From assembly GCA_051453625.1 (NCBI GenBank), contig JBOZIK010000001.1:173888598-173938034 (forward strand): a stretch of 49,437 nt of DNA. The letters run 5' to 3'. Of the stretch, positions 1-9,520 are shown one piece after another (position 1 is the first letter of the stretch; each line of letters starts with the position of its first letter). The position numbers and the translations under genes are program-made. Below the pieces are notes generated by a model. That model was given only the letters and a program-made list of their open reading frames with translations. It had not been told where the DNA came from and did no database searches. The stretch comes from Welwitschia mirabilis (lineage: Eukaryota > Gnetophyta > Gnetopsida > Welwitschiales).

Positions 1-864
1 GACAGTTTATGACTTTGATTTTCTTTAATAACATACAATGTCATTAAAAGGGAATTGCTTATTCAAAATAAAAAATATATAGAAATCATGTCACATAAGT
101 TTTTAGTTTTTATCAGTGATGGTTTGCAAACTTATATCAAAACCAATAGATCTAAATGACTACCTGCATTTTAGCAATCACATGGCAGACGTCACATCAT
201 GTCAGTGTACAAGGCTATGGATGTTTTGGCTTTATTTTAGTGACAGATCAAGCACGCTTTAACTTTCAGCCTAGACTATGTATTGCAGTCTTACTATTAA
301 AAATAAAATTCAATAGATACATTCAAACATATCCTAAATTCCGAAATTGCATTTTCTAGAAGGAATTTCATTATTGAGTGGTAAATGACAACTGTTCAAA
401 ACAAAGATTTGACATGCTGGGCAGTTGTATGTGTTGTCCAATTATTAAGCAAAATACTTTTAAGTGATGGAATCTGATACATTTCAGAAGCAGGCATGAA
501 AAGTGGGTCATGCACAATATGCAGATTTTGATAAAGACATTCAGATATACAATTTTTCCTGATTAGGAGATAAACTCTGTGGTATAGAATTGACGCTTAG
601 TCCCCAATGGGGTGATCTCCATTACAATTCAAAGTGAAACCCTTCATGGATATGTGTTGGATCAAGGATAGTTGTGTTGATCTAGGCGTCTCCGGATCCT
701 AGTGGCTTAGCCACATTAAAAATGAAAAGGAACTTCTTCAAAATATATGCCTCTACAGAACCATTAATTTACCAAGAAATTCATAATCAGAAATTTTAAC
801 CAATATTCTCATAAGTTGTTCAACAAGCCAACAATATTTTGAAAACTTGAAAAGAAATGGCCAA
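1..864. other. Unclassified left flank
   Basis: AT-rich sequence with no convincing reading frame. The only compositionally different stretch is about 590-715, which is less AT-rich. It could be a decayed exon or UTR on the minus strand, but I recognise no protein in it. No repeat ends were found. Confidence 0.3.
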
Positions 865-897
865 NNNNNNNNNNNNNNNNNNNNNNNNNNNNNNNNN
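865..897. other. Assembly gap (33 N)
   Basis: Run of 33 N. Unlike the other gaps here, its two flanks do not repeat one another. Confidence 0.98.
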
Positions 898-1490
898 TAC
901 AACCTGTTCACTTACAGAACATGGTTTACGGAGTAAGCATGACTAAAATGTAGGCTTCGAAGGATACTAAAACCATACTTATATATACAAAGTATTAATA
1001 TGCACTCCTGGATAAAAACAGCTTTGAATCTCCTGTGTAAAATTGATTCGAAAAACATTAGAAAGATCACTAGATCTCTGGACACAACTGTAAAAGAGGA
1101 AACAATTCTCTCCAGCCAGTTTAGAATCAGTGCAATCTAGTGCAAAACTAAACAATACACAGATTTCATATGGGTAAGAAAGCTTGACACACAAAAAGAA
1201 AGGCATAACCAAAAACATTACAAATGCAACTCACATTTGCCAGTTGTAAAGATCGACATAAAGATACAGATACCTCCAGACGATTGTTTTACAGACTGGA
1301 AAAAAAAAAAGAGGGCATAAAGTTCTCTTCTAAAGGCTTTAACAGACAAAAATAATGCCTTCTCGAGAAAAAACAAGCTTAAAAATGTACAAAGATCACT
1401 AATTCTATAAATTTAAAACACCAACCAAAAACTCTGAAGAGCTTCCCCAACGAAAAACACTACTTCAAGAAATGAACCATAAGAATGTTC
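898..1490 (-). other. Unclassified flank with one splice-like block
   Basis: No recognisable coding sequence. On the minus strand, 1274-1295 is bounded by a T-rich tract ending in CCAG and by a GTATCTG donor, so it has the look of a 22-base micro-exon. With no neighbouring recognisable exon this is only a suggestion. The open stretch at 979-1218 (minus) reads as Cys/Phe-rich filler and matches nothing I know. Confidence 0.25.
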
Positions 1491-1802
1491 AAAACAAATA
1501 CACTAGAAAATTGAGAACCATAGCCAAAGAAGAGAAAGTAAAAATAGATCGAGTGCCGGATTATAGCCTTTCAACCTTAGAAAGTGCCTAAACCACAATT
1601 GCTCATCGGAAATGCTCCAAAGCCTTGAAGAAAAATATCATGCAAAGAAAATTTTAAAGGTGTGTTCCATTAAACCACATAAAGGACACAGAAGAAGTAT
1701 TTGAAACCTTAGATCTGGTGCCACATGAAAAAGAATATGTATAAATCAGTAGAAAAGCAGAAATCTGAAACCCTAACAGAGGGTTTGGAGGAGCATTAAG
1801 AA
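1491..1802. repeat. Gap-flanking duplicate, copy 1 (312 bp)
   Basis: These 312 bases recur at 2436-2747 with the same length and only scattered substitutions, about a dozen by eye. The two copies flank the 633-N gap: copy 1 ends exactly at the gap and copy 2 begins exactly after it. The sequence is non-coding. This is more likely two haplotypes or repeat copies placed side by side than a true tandem duplication. Confidence 0.85.
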
Positions 1803-2435
1803 NNNNNNNNNNNNNNNNNNNNNNNNNNNNNNNNNNNNNNNNNNNNNNNNNNNNNNNNNNNNNNNNNNNNNNNNNNNNNNNNNNNNNNNNNNNNNNNNNN
1901 NNNNNNNNNNNNNNNNNNNNNNNNNNNNNNNNNNNNNNNNNNNNNNNNNNNNNNNNNNNNNNNNNNNNNNNNNNNNNNNNNNNNNNNNNNNNNNNNNNNN
2001 NNNNNNNNNNNNNNNNNNNNNNNNNNNNNNNNNNNNNNNNNNNNNNNNNNNNNNNNNNNNNNNNNNNNNNNNNNNNNNNNNNNNNNNNNNNNNNNNNNNN
2101 NNNNNNNNNNNNNNNNNNNNNNNNNNNNNNNNNNNNNNNNNNNNNNNNNNNNNNNNNNNNNNNNNNNNNNNNNNNNNNNNNNNNNNNNNNNNNNNNNNNN
2201 NNNNNNNNNNNNNNNNNNNNNNNNNNNNNNNNNNNNNNNNNNNNNNNNNNNNNNNNNNNNNNNNNNNNNNNNNNNNNNNNNNNNNNNNNNNNNNNNNNNN
2301 NNNNNNNNNNNNNNNNNNNNNNNNNNNNNNNNNNNNNNNNNNNNNNNNNNNNNNNNNNNNNNNNNNNNNNNNNNNNNNNNNNNNNNNNNNNNNNNNNNNN
2401 NNNNNNNNNNNNNNNNNNNNNNNNNNNNNNNNNNN
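1803..2435. other. Assembly gap (633 N)
   Basis: Run of 633 N between the two copies of a 312-bp duplicate. Confidence 0.99.
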
Positions 2436-2747
2436 AAAACAAATACACTAGAAAATTGAGAACCATAGCCAAAAAAGAGAAAGTAAAAATAGATCCAGTG
2501 CAGGATTATAGCCTTCCAACCTTAGAAAGTGCCTAAACCACAATTGCTCATCGGAAATGCTCCAAAGCCTTGAAGAAAAATATCATGTAAAGAAAATTTT
2601 GAAGGTGTATTCCATTAAATCACGTAAAGGACACAGAAGAAGTATTTGAAACCTCAGATCTAGTGCCACATGAAAAAGAATATTTGTAAATCAGTAGAAA
2701 AGCAGAAATCTGAAACCCTAACTAAGGGTTTGGAGGAGCATTAAGAA
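2436..2747. repeat. Gap-flanking duplicate, copy 2 (312 bp)
   Basis: Second copy of the 312-base block at 1491-1802, aligned without net length change. It begins at the first base after the gap. Confidence 0.85.
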
Positions 2748-2784
2748 AGAAAGCGAAGAAACGTAAAAACGAAAGGAACAAAAG

Positions 2785-3012
2785 CGGAATGAATCATGAG
2801 TAGTGAAGCAAGAGAAAGAGAAATAAAAAAAGGCATACCAGAGGAATAAAAATAAAAATAAATAATGCCATCCCGAATAATTCAGTGGCTAGGATGACCT
2901 CTCGGTCAAATTAACTCAATAACTGTATAGACCCACTAACTCCATTAACTTAATAACCATTTCCTTTTTCTCAACTGACCCACTAACTCTATGAACTCAA
3001 TAACTATATAAA
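2785..3012. repeat. Gap-flanking duplicate of the Copia-A LTR edge, copy 1
   Basis: Nearly the same as 3113-3337, with substitutions and two small indels, and it ends exactly at the 100-N gap. The first ~120 bases are non-LTR sequence. From about 2909 it is the same LTR fragment (motif ACCCACTAACTCC) that terminates Copia-A on the other side of the gap. Confidence 0.8.
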
Positions 3013-3112
3013 NNNNNNNNNNNNNNNNNNNNNNNNNNNNNNNNNNNNNNNNNNNNNNNNNNNNNNNNNNNNNNNNNNNNNNNNNNNNNNNNNNNNNNNN
3101 NNNNNNNNNNNN
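3013..3112. other. Assembly gap (100 N)
   Basis: Fixed-size 100-N spacer, flanked by the same ~225-base block on both sides. Confidence 0.99.
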
Positions 3113-3234
3113 TGGAATGAATCATGAGCAGTGAAGCAAGAGAAAGAGAAAAAAAGGCATACAAGAGGAATAAAAATAAAAATAAATAACGCCATCCCAG
3201 ATAATTCAGTGGCTGGGGATGATCTCTCGGCCAA
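3113..3234. repeat. Gap-flanking duplicate, copy 2, non-LTR part
   Basis: Matches 2785-2908. It is the sequence on the left of the truncated Copia-A 3' LTR. The whole duplicated block continues to about 3337 inside the LTR. No coding content. Confidence 0.7.
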
Positions 3235-3355
3235 ATTAACTCAATAACTGTATAGACCCACTAACTCCATTAACTTAATAACCATTTCCTTTTTCGCAAC
3301 TGACCCACTAACTCTATTAACTCAATAACTATATAAAATATTTTACACATCAACA
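3235..3355 (-). repeat. Copia-A 3' LTR, truncated
   Basis: 121 bases homologous to the promoter-proximal part of the right LTR, ending in CAACA (TGTTG on the minus strand). It contains one copy of the ~81-base unit beginning ACCCACTAACTCC, where the right LTR has two. The remainder of the LTR is replaced by unrelated sequence beginning near 3234. Confidence 0.8.
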
Positions 3356-3366
3356 CTCCCCCTCAA
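3356..3366 (-). promoter_or_regulatory. Copia-A polypurine tract
   Basis: On the minus strand this reads TTGAGGGGGAG directly before the TGTTGA start of the 3' LTR, the expected site for plus-strand DNA priming. It overlaps the pol stop codon (TGA at 3363-3365). Confidence 0.85.
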
Positions 3367-5435
3367 GTTGACGCATGCACATCGTAAATGCCCAACTTAC
3401 CCAAAAGATGTTGAAACTGTGGTCTTCCGAGAGCCTTCATGAAAATGTCGGCCAACTGAGAATTTGTATGATTGTAGCGCATATCAATAACTCCTGCCTG
3501 TACTTGTTCTTGTACAAAATGATAGTCAATTTCTATATGCTTGGTACGCTCATGAAAAACTGGATTCTTTGTAATGTGGATAGCAGATTGACTATCACAG
3601 AATAATGAGATCAGTCCACTCTACTATACTCCTAAAGATTCCAAAAGAGTCTTTAGCTAAAGAAGTTCACTCGTGGCTGCTACCATTACTCTATACTCTA
3701 TTTTTGCCAAAGAACTGGAAACTGTGGTCTGCTTCTTCATTTTCCAGGAAATGGGAGAATCACCTAACATGGTGAAGTAGCCAGTAACGGACCATCTAGT
3801 AATTGGGTAACTTGCCCAATCTAAATCACAAAAGGCATATAGATTTAAATCACAATCTGCACAAATTAGTATCCCCTATCCTGGATTCTTCTTAATGTAT
3901 CGTATAACTCTCCTTGCCACATCAAAGTGCGCTGCATAAACTGTGAAAGAACATGGACTGCATATGAAATCTCTGGCCGTGTGATTGTGAGATAGATAAG
4001 ATGACCAACCAGTCGACGATAAGCTACCCCATCTGTCATCATCTCCCCCTCAGCTAGGCCTAGCCGATGACCCTACTCCATAGGTGTATCTGATGGATGA
4101 CATCCAAGTAGTCCAGTGTCAGAAAGAATGTCTAGGGCATACTTTCATTGAGAAAGGAATAGCCCCTTAGACGAGTGCGCGACCTCAATTCCTAAGAAAT
4201 ATTTTAGCTTCCCTAATTCTTTGATGTTAAAACACTTACCAAGATAGGACTTGAAATCCAAACAAGCCTGAGAGTTATTTACAATCAAAATGATGTCATC
4301 CACATAGACTAAGAGGCCCAAGAAAACATCATCCTTACAAAAGGTAAACAATGAATAATCTACACATGATTGAATAAATCCATACTTGTGCAAAGCCTCA
4401 TAAAGCTTAGCAAACCAGTTCCGAGAAGCCTGTCTGAGCCCATATAGTGACTTCCTAAGACGACAAACCTATCCTTGGCCTCGTGTATGAAACCCTGGTG
4501 GCAACCTCATATAAACCTCCTCCTCTAGATCTCCATGCAAGAACATGTTGTTGACATCCATCTAGCAGTCAAAAATACCCAAACAGTAATAAGTTTTATC
4601 ACTAGAGCAAATGTCTTGTGAAAGTCAAGACCTTCCACCTGGGTAAAGCCCTTTGCCATCAAATAAGCCTTGTAACACTCTATAGATCCATCTATCTTAT
4701 ACTTGATCTTGTAGACCCACCTATAATCAATCGGCTTCTTTCCATTCGGCAAATCTTCTAAGGTTCACGTGTTATTTGCCTTGAGTGCCACTATCTTCTT
4801 CGCCATGGCCTCTTGCCATTAGGGCTTTTGTATGGTCTTGTGATAACTCTGTGGCTCCTCCTCTAAGCTAATAGCTCCTAAAAACACCTAATAACTTAAA
4901 GAAAAATTATCAATACCCACAAATCGAGCTAAGGGATAAGAAGTACCTGAGACATTGTCATGGAACGAGGTCTTCGTGGAGGAGGGGGCACGTACTACTT
5001 CCAAACAAATTTTGTGATGGCGCTATTTCTTCAACACATTGGAATTTGCCATAGTTAGGCCCAATGTAGCCCTTTCTCTGTCACAATTTAAGTCGTGACT
5101 TATCTTCACTAAATAAACAACATAATCTCCATATTTTGCTAGCATCTTTGACTCCCTTTTTGGTCGTGAACTCTTTGAAGAATTAACTATCCCTCTCTCC
5201 TCAACCAAGTTCGTCCCTTCTTATAGCATAACTTCCTTGAAATTGTCTGAACTTAGTGTCGGGCCCTCTGGTACTAAGCTCGGATCCCCTCTCAGATTCA
5301 GAACTTCTACCGTAACTCCTTCATTCTCATTACCTAAAGGTTCGTCAAGATAAAAATTATCGTAAATAAGGGAGGAGGAACAATTCGTATAGTATTTGGA
5401 GCATAGTTATCATAAAATGAAAATACATTTTCATG
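3363..5435 (-). pseudogene. Copia-A pol: linker, reverse transcriptase and RNase H
   Basis: C-terminal half of the Copia polyprotein, which copies the element RNA into DNA in the virus-like particle. Reading down the minus strand, the integrase-RT linker lies at about 5435-4790. The RT core starts near 4752 with the block WVYKIKYK and 'MAKGFTQVEGLDF'. The block KSLYGLRQA lies near 4420, and the catalytic box LLVYVDDIIL near 4300 is intact. The C-terminal RT block YRRLVGHLIYL follows near 4020. RNase H runs to DVHAST-stop at 3363. Several in-frame stops, mostly after 4000, and frame changes show it is dead. The family assignment is certain; the lineage within Copia is not determined. Confidence 0.9.
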
Positions 5436-5658
5436 AAAAACTACATCTCGAAAATATAAAAAAACATGTTCATCCAAGTCGTAAAGTCTCCATGCTTTCT
5501 TAGCAAAAGAATAGCCAACAAAAATACACCTTTTACTTCTGGATGCAAATTTATCATTCGCTTGATGAGCATAACAAAGATAACCAAAAACACGTATATG
5601 ATGAAGAGATGGACGTACTCTAAAAAGGATGTCAAAAGGAGACTTTCCTTTTAATTTC

Positions 5659-5758
5659 NNNNNNNNNNNNNNNNNNNNNNNNNNNNNNNNNNNNNNNNNN
5701 NNNNNNNNNNNNNNNNNNNNNNNNNNNNNNNNNNNNNNNNNNNNNNNNNNNNNNNNNN
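5659..5758. other. Assembly gap (100 N)
   Basis: 100-N spacer. The ~28 bases before it (5631-5658) recur right after it (5759-5786) with one clear internal difference. Confidence 0.99.
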
Positions 5759-5943
5759 TTCAAAAGGAGACTTTTCTTTTAATTTCACTGTTAGCATTTT
5801 ATTAGTCAAATAAACTATCATTAAAACGCGTTTCACCTAAAAATGTAAAGGCAAAGTTGCTTGAAAGCATAATGCTCGTGCTACTTCAAGTATATTCCTA
5901 TGGTGACACTCAACTCTTCCATTTTGTTGAGGCATGTCAATAC

Positions 5944-6291
5944 AACTTATTTCATGTAAAATGTTCTTTTTATTATAAAAATCCTTTATGTCAAACTCCC
6001 TACCATTATCACTCCTTATTTTCTTAACCACTTTTCCAAACTGTATCTCAACAAGCTTGTAAAATTCAATTAAACAACTATGAGTTTTACCTTTTTCTTT
6101 TAATCAGAAAACCTAGATAGAACAACTGTAATCATCAATAATAGTAAAAAAATATCATACACCACAACTAGAAGTCTGATGATAGGCATCCCATAAATTA
6201 ACATGAATTAAATCAAAACATTGTTTTGCACATTTATTATTCAAAGGAAAAGAAGCTCGTGTCTGTTTGGCCCGAAAACAAGAATCGCAAA
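5944..6291 (-). repeat. Gap-flanking duplicate in integrase, copy 1 (348 bp)
   Basis: Matches 6392-6739, equal in length and roughly 95 percent identical by eye. It ends exactly where the 100-N gap begins. Both copies encode the same integrase core segment. Confidence 0.85.
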
Positions 6292-6391
6292 NNNNNNNNN
6301 NNNNNNNNNNNNNNNNNNNNNNNNNNNNNNNNNNNNNNNNNNNNNNNNNNNNNNNNNNNNNNNNNNNNNNNNNNNNNNNNNNNNNNNNNNN
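6292..6391. other. Assembly gap (100 N)
   Basis: 100-N spacer between two copies of a 348-base block. Confidence 0.99.
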
Positions 6392-6739
6392 AACTTATTT
6401 CATGTAAAATGCCCTTTTTATTATAAAAATCCTTTATGTCAAACTCCCTACCATTATCACTCCTTATTTTCTTAACCACTTTTTCCAAACTGTATCTCAA
6501 CAAGCTTCCAAAATTCAATTAAATGACTATGAGTTTTATCTTTTTCTTTTAATAAGAAAACCCAGACAGAACAATTGTAATCATCAATAATAGTAAAAAA
6601 TATCATGCATCACAACTAGAAGTCTGATGATAGGCACCCCATAAATCAACATGAATTAAATCAAAACATTGTTCTGCACGTTTATTATTCAAAGGAAAAG
6701 AAGCTCGTGTTTGTTTGGCCTGAAAACAAGAATCACAAA
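6392..6739 (-). repeat. Gap-flanking duplicate in integrase, copy 2 (348 bp)
   Basis: Second copy of 5944-6291, starting at the first base after the gap. The level of divergence suggests two different element copies or haplotypes joined by the scaffolder. Confidence 0.85.
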
Positions 6740-6796
6740 TAAAATCATCCAAGAAATTCAAACTACCAATTGTAGGAATCAAATGTAAATTTTAAC

Positions 6797-6873
6797 TTGA
6801 TTGGTGTCTCATATGCCTATGCCAAATAACTGAGGAACCTCTCTGCTCGATCTTCAAAGCCATATGTAACTTC
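6797..6873. repeat. 77-base exact duplicate, copy 1
   Basis: Identical over all 77 bases to 6974-7050. It ends at the gap. An exact 77-base overlap separated by a fixed 100-N spacer is the signature of two contigs that share a k-mer-length end. Confidence 0.95.
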
Positions 6874-6973
6874 NNNNNNNNNNNNNNNNNNNNNNNNNNN
6901 NNNNNNNNNNNNNNNNNNNNNNNNNNNNNNNNNNNNNNNNNNNNNNNNNNNNNNNNNNNNNNNNNNNNNNNNN
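6874..6973. other. Assembly gap (100 N)
   Basis: 100-N spacer between two identical 77-base contig ends. The real gap is probably negative, meaning the contigs overlap. Confidence 0.99.
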
Positions 6974-7050
6974 TTGATTGGTGTCTCATATGCCTATGCC
7001 AAATAACTGAGGAACCTCTCTGCTCGATCTTCAAAGCCATATGTAACTTC
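6974..7050. repeat. 77-base exact duplicate, copy 2
   Basis: Identical to 6797-6873 and begins at the first base after the gap. Confidence 0.95.
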
Positions 7051-7052
7051 AT

Positions 7053-7600
7053 CGATTGAAAATAGTAGACCCCCCTTGAAGTTCACCCATTTTAATCAGC
7101 ATCATCAAAGTACGATCCTGTATCACACAAAGTTGATCAGTGAAAAGTATTTAATATTATTCTCTGAAATTAATTGGTGTATGAAAACTAAATTGCAAGT
7201 CAAATCGGGGACATAAAGAACATCAAATAATATAATGTTTTCATTTAACATAGCCTGACCCTTCTTCATCATGATTGTTCTTGTGCCATTCAGTAACATC
7301 ACTGGCATTGGCATAGCATCTGTTACATCTCATAAAAAGTAATATCACCTGTCATATGATTAGATGCACTGCTATCGAGAATCCATGTAAATGCATTAAA
7401 TGTATTACCAGAGGGATGTCCTGGAGTATCTATAAGACTTAAAAGTTTCTTAATTTGATCTGCAGAAATCCCAAGTGTGTTTGAGCCACTGTTTAGAGCA
7501 TCTCCCCCTATCGTCGATGTGCTCGACTCATCGGCTGCATGATAGGCTGCGACCCTACCTTGATGGCCATGATTCCTATTTCCTATAAAACCTCTAATGC
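7053..7600 (-). pseudogene. Copia-A protease and gag tail
   Basis: On the minus strand the aspartic protease begins with 'WILDSSASNHMTG' at about 7390-7350. The expected active-site triplet is DSG, so the Gly has become Ser. It continues through a block containing 'DVLYVPDLTCNLV' near 7205, the conserved protease to pre-integrase join. Upstream, 7600-7400 reads as the polar tail that follows the gag zinc knuckle. No zinc knuckle and no capsid-like gag remain between this and the primer site, so gag has been lost by internal deletion. Confidence 0.8.
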
Positions 7601-7759
7601 TTTGGTTCTGCTAATGGGTTCCTATTGCTCGTGGCCTCTTTGTTTGGGTGGCAAAAACCATCACCTCCACCTTCTCTTCTTGGCCTCAGACACAGTCAAT
7701 CATGTCAAGGAGGTATGGCAACCATGCCACTCAATATCGTAACAACCCAAGCGCAACCC

Positions 7760-7771
7760 GCTCTGATACCA
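7760..7771 (-). promoter_or_regulatory. Copia-A primer binding site (tRNA-iMet)
   Basis: On the minus strand it reads TGGTATCAGAGC immediately after the LTR end CTTAACA. This is the standard plant Copia primer site, complementary to the 3' end of initiator methionine tRNA. It is intact, which fixes the LTR edge at 7772. Confidence 0.93.
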
Positions 7772-8075
7772 TGTTAAGAAGCTAAAAGACTAAAAAAAAG
7801 GAGTTTTGCAAAGGCAGTTCGATATTATTTGATGTAAGTAGAGAGTCTTTTATAGGAATACAAAGGAAATAATAATTCTTTTTCTTTTGTAATAGACCCA
7901 CTAACTCCATTAACTTAATAACCATTTCCTTTTTAGTAACCGACCCACTAACTCTATTAACTCAATAACTATATATACCAACTAACTCCATTAACTTAAT
8001 AACCATTTCCTTTTTTGTAACCAACCACTAACTCTATTAACTCAATAACTGTACAAAATATTTTATATGTCAACA
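7772..8075 (-). repeat. Copia-A 5' LTR
   Basis: 304 bases, starting TGTTGACATAT and ending CTTAACA on the minus strand, so it has TG...CA ends with a short imperfect terminal inverted repeat. It contains an ~81-base tandem unit twice (starts near 7896 and 7977), each made of two related half-units around 'CCACTAACTC'. The truncated 3' LTR keeps only one full unit. Confidence 0.88.
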
Positions 8076-8540
8076 ATGTATTTTATTTTTGTGCTTAATA
8101 ATGCTATAATTAACTGCTTTTTATCCAATTTTCAAAATATATTCAGAGGTGCTTTCTTTATCTTTAGTATTTGTCAACTCATTCGCTATGTATCCAGCTA
8201 ATTTGAAGTTGCTGCTTCTTTCAAAATACATCCTGTAATCTATTGTTCCTTTTGCATATGTGAGAATGTGTTTTGTAGAATTTCATGTGTTTGTAATGGT
8301 TTTTCCATAAAGTTTGACAAACCTATTGCAAAAAGAATAGCTACCTAATGAAACTTAATTAAAACAAACTTTTAATGAATGATTTATAAACTGCTGATTT
8401 TAGTTGCTTTGTTCTATTATCCTGTAATAATTTCATGTTCATTGGTAGTGGAATATTAACGTTCTTACAGTCTTGCATTTTAAATTGTTTTAATGTTCTA
8501 TTTACATGTTTAAAGTATAAAATAAAAATTCTATTCTAAG
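8076..8540. other. AT-rich spacer, nothing recognised
   Basis: Between Copia-A and Copia-B. No reading frame or repeat end that I can support. It may include the lost 3' part of Copia-B, too decayed to read. Confidence 0.5.
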
Positions 8541-9520
8541 AAAAATTTAAAATACTCCCATATGATAACACTTTTATTTCTGCTATATTATTCTCATCAT
8601 CTTTATTGACAATTATATCATCCACATATAAAACTAAAATCAAAATGCTTCCATATTGATTCAATCTTGTATACAAAATCTATTCATTCTCACTACGCTT
8701 TAACTTATTTTAAATAAGAAATAAATTAATCTTTTCATGCCAAAGTCTTAGTGATAGTTTCAATCTATAAAGTGCCCTTTTTAACCTACATAGTATATAG
8801 TCATTCCCTATAAATTCATAACTTGGAGGATAATTTTTCTATACTTTTTCCATTAGCCCTTAATTTAAGAATGTTGATTTCCCATCCAATTGCTATAGTC
8901 TTCAACTCTTATGTGTAGCCATTACTATTATGAGATGAATTTGTTTCATTTTTAGTACTGAAGTAATAGTCTCATCATAATCAATTCTAGCTTTTTGTTA
9001 CTGTGCTAGTGTATATAATATAGCAAGCTTTGTTCCACTAGTCCCACTTTTTAATGCCACATTGTTTACAAAACTTTAAAAAGTCTTGCAAAATATTTTC
9101 ACCTCCACAATATATTCTAATAGATTCAATCCCATGTTCAGAGTGGTTTTTAGTAAAAGATTTAAAATCCTTAAACTTATTAAATGCCACAAACTTATTA
9201 TGAAGAAAATAGATCCATGTCTTTTTACTAAAATCATCAATAAAAGTTTTTGAAATACTTTTTACTTTTAATGGTGAGAGTTCTCATACCATACAAATTT
9301 GAATGAATGAGATCTAATGACTGTTTAGCTTTTTGTAACTTTTCAATAGGAAATTGTTTCCTTTGAGAAGTGCTAAAGATGCATGGATCATGTGCAAGAC
9401 TTGAATTTAAAAGATATAGCAACCCTTTAACTATATTTAATGATTGCATGAATCTCACTTTCAACACTCATATGATCAAAACACTGATGCCACAACTTAA
9501 TAACATTATCACTGCTATCA
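8541..9520 (-). pseudogene. Copia-B: internal remnant of a second Ty1/Copia element
   Basis: Minus-strand remnant without LTRs. From right to left, a pre-integrase motif 'VIKLWHQCFDHMS' lies near 9490. An integrase start LDLIHSNLYG lies near 9310, with Asn in place of the first catalytic Asp. Further integrase follows ('KTWIYFL' near 9210). An abrupt jump near 9000 leads into reverse transcriptase with 'RIDYDETITSV', the block 'LKRALYRLKLSLRLWHEKI' near 8760, and the catalytic box VLYVDDIIV near 8620. The rest of the integrase and the linker are missing, so an internal deletion joined integrase to RT. Frames are broken throughout. It is a different family from Copia-A, judging by protein sequence. 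Confidence 0.82.

Larger units (their letters stand above)
5436..7052 (-). pseudogene. Copia-A integrase
   Basis: Integrase region of the same polyprotein, which inserts the DNA copy into the chromosome. The pre-integrase zinc motif appears as 'VIWHRHMRHQS' near 6800 and again near 7000, owing to a gap duplication. The core has RSDNGREF (a catalytic Asp) at about 6000 and 6450, and 'PQQNGRVECHHRN' (the catalytic Glu) near 5915. The C-terminal part has the block RCIFVGYS near 5530, typical of Copia. Three gaps fall inside, and the block 5944-6291 is repeated as 6392-6739, so the frame is an assembly mosaic rather than a clean gene. I cannot tell how much of the disruption is biological. Confidence 0.85.
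3235..8075 (-). mobile_element. Copia-A: degenerate Ty1/Copia LTR retrotransposon
   Basis: Minus-strand element read from the 5' LTR (7772-8075) through the primer site (7760-7771), a gag remnant, protease, integrase and reverse transcriptase/RNase H, to a purine tract (3356-3366) and a truncated 3' LTR (3235-3355). The domain order, with integrase before reverse transcriptase, is diagnostic of Copia. The pol frame is broken by stops, and three 100-N gaps lie inside it, each flanked by repeated sequence, so the true length is uncertain. Nearly all of gag is missing: only about 370 bases separate the primer site from the protease motif. It cannot be autonomous. The five bases after the right LTR (8076-8080) cannot be checked as a target duplication because the left LTR edge is lost. 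Confidence 0.92.

Noticed and set aside
1654-2472. 272-residue minus-strand open frame
   Set aside because: Almost entirely N from the 633-base gap.
6221-6475. Plus-strand open frames at 6221-6475
   Set aside because: They bridge a 100-N gap and are antisense to Copia-A integrase.
5944-6739. Tandem duplication of the Copia-A integrase core as a biological feature
   Set aside because: The copies abut a fixed 100-N gap exactly, and a neighbouring gap shows a 77-base exact overlap; assembly artefact is the simpler explanation.
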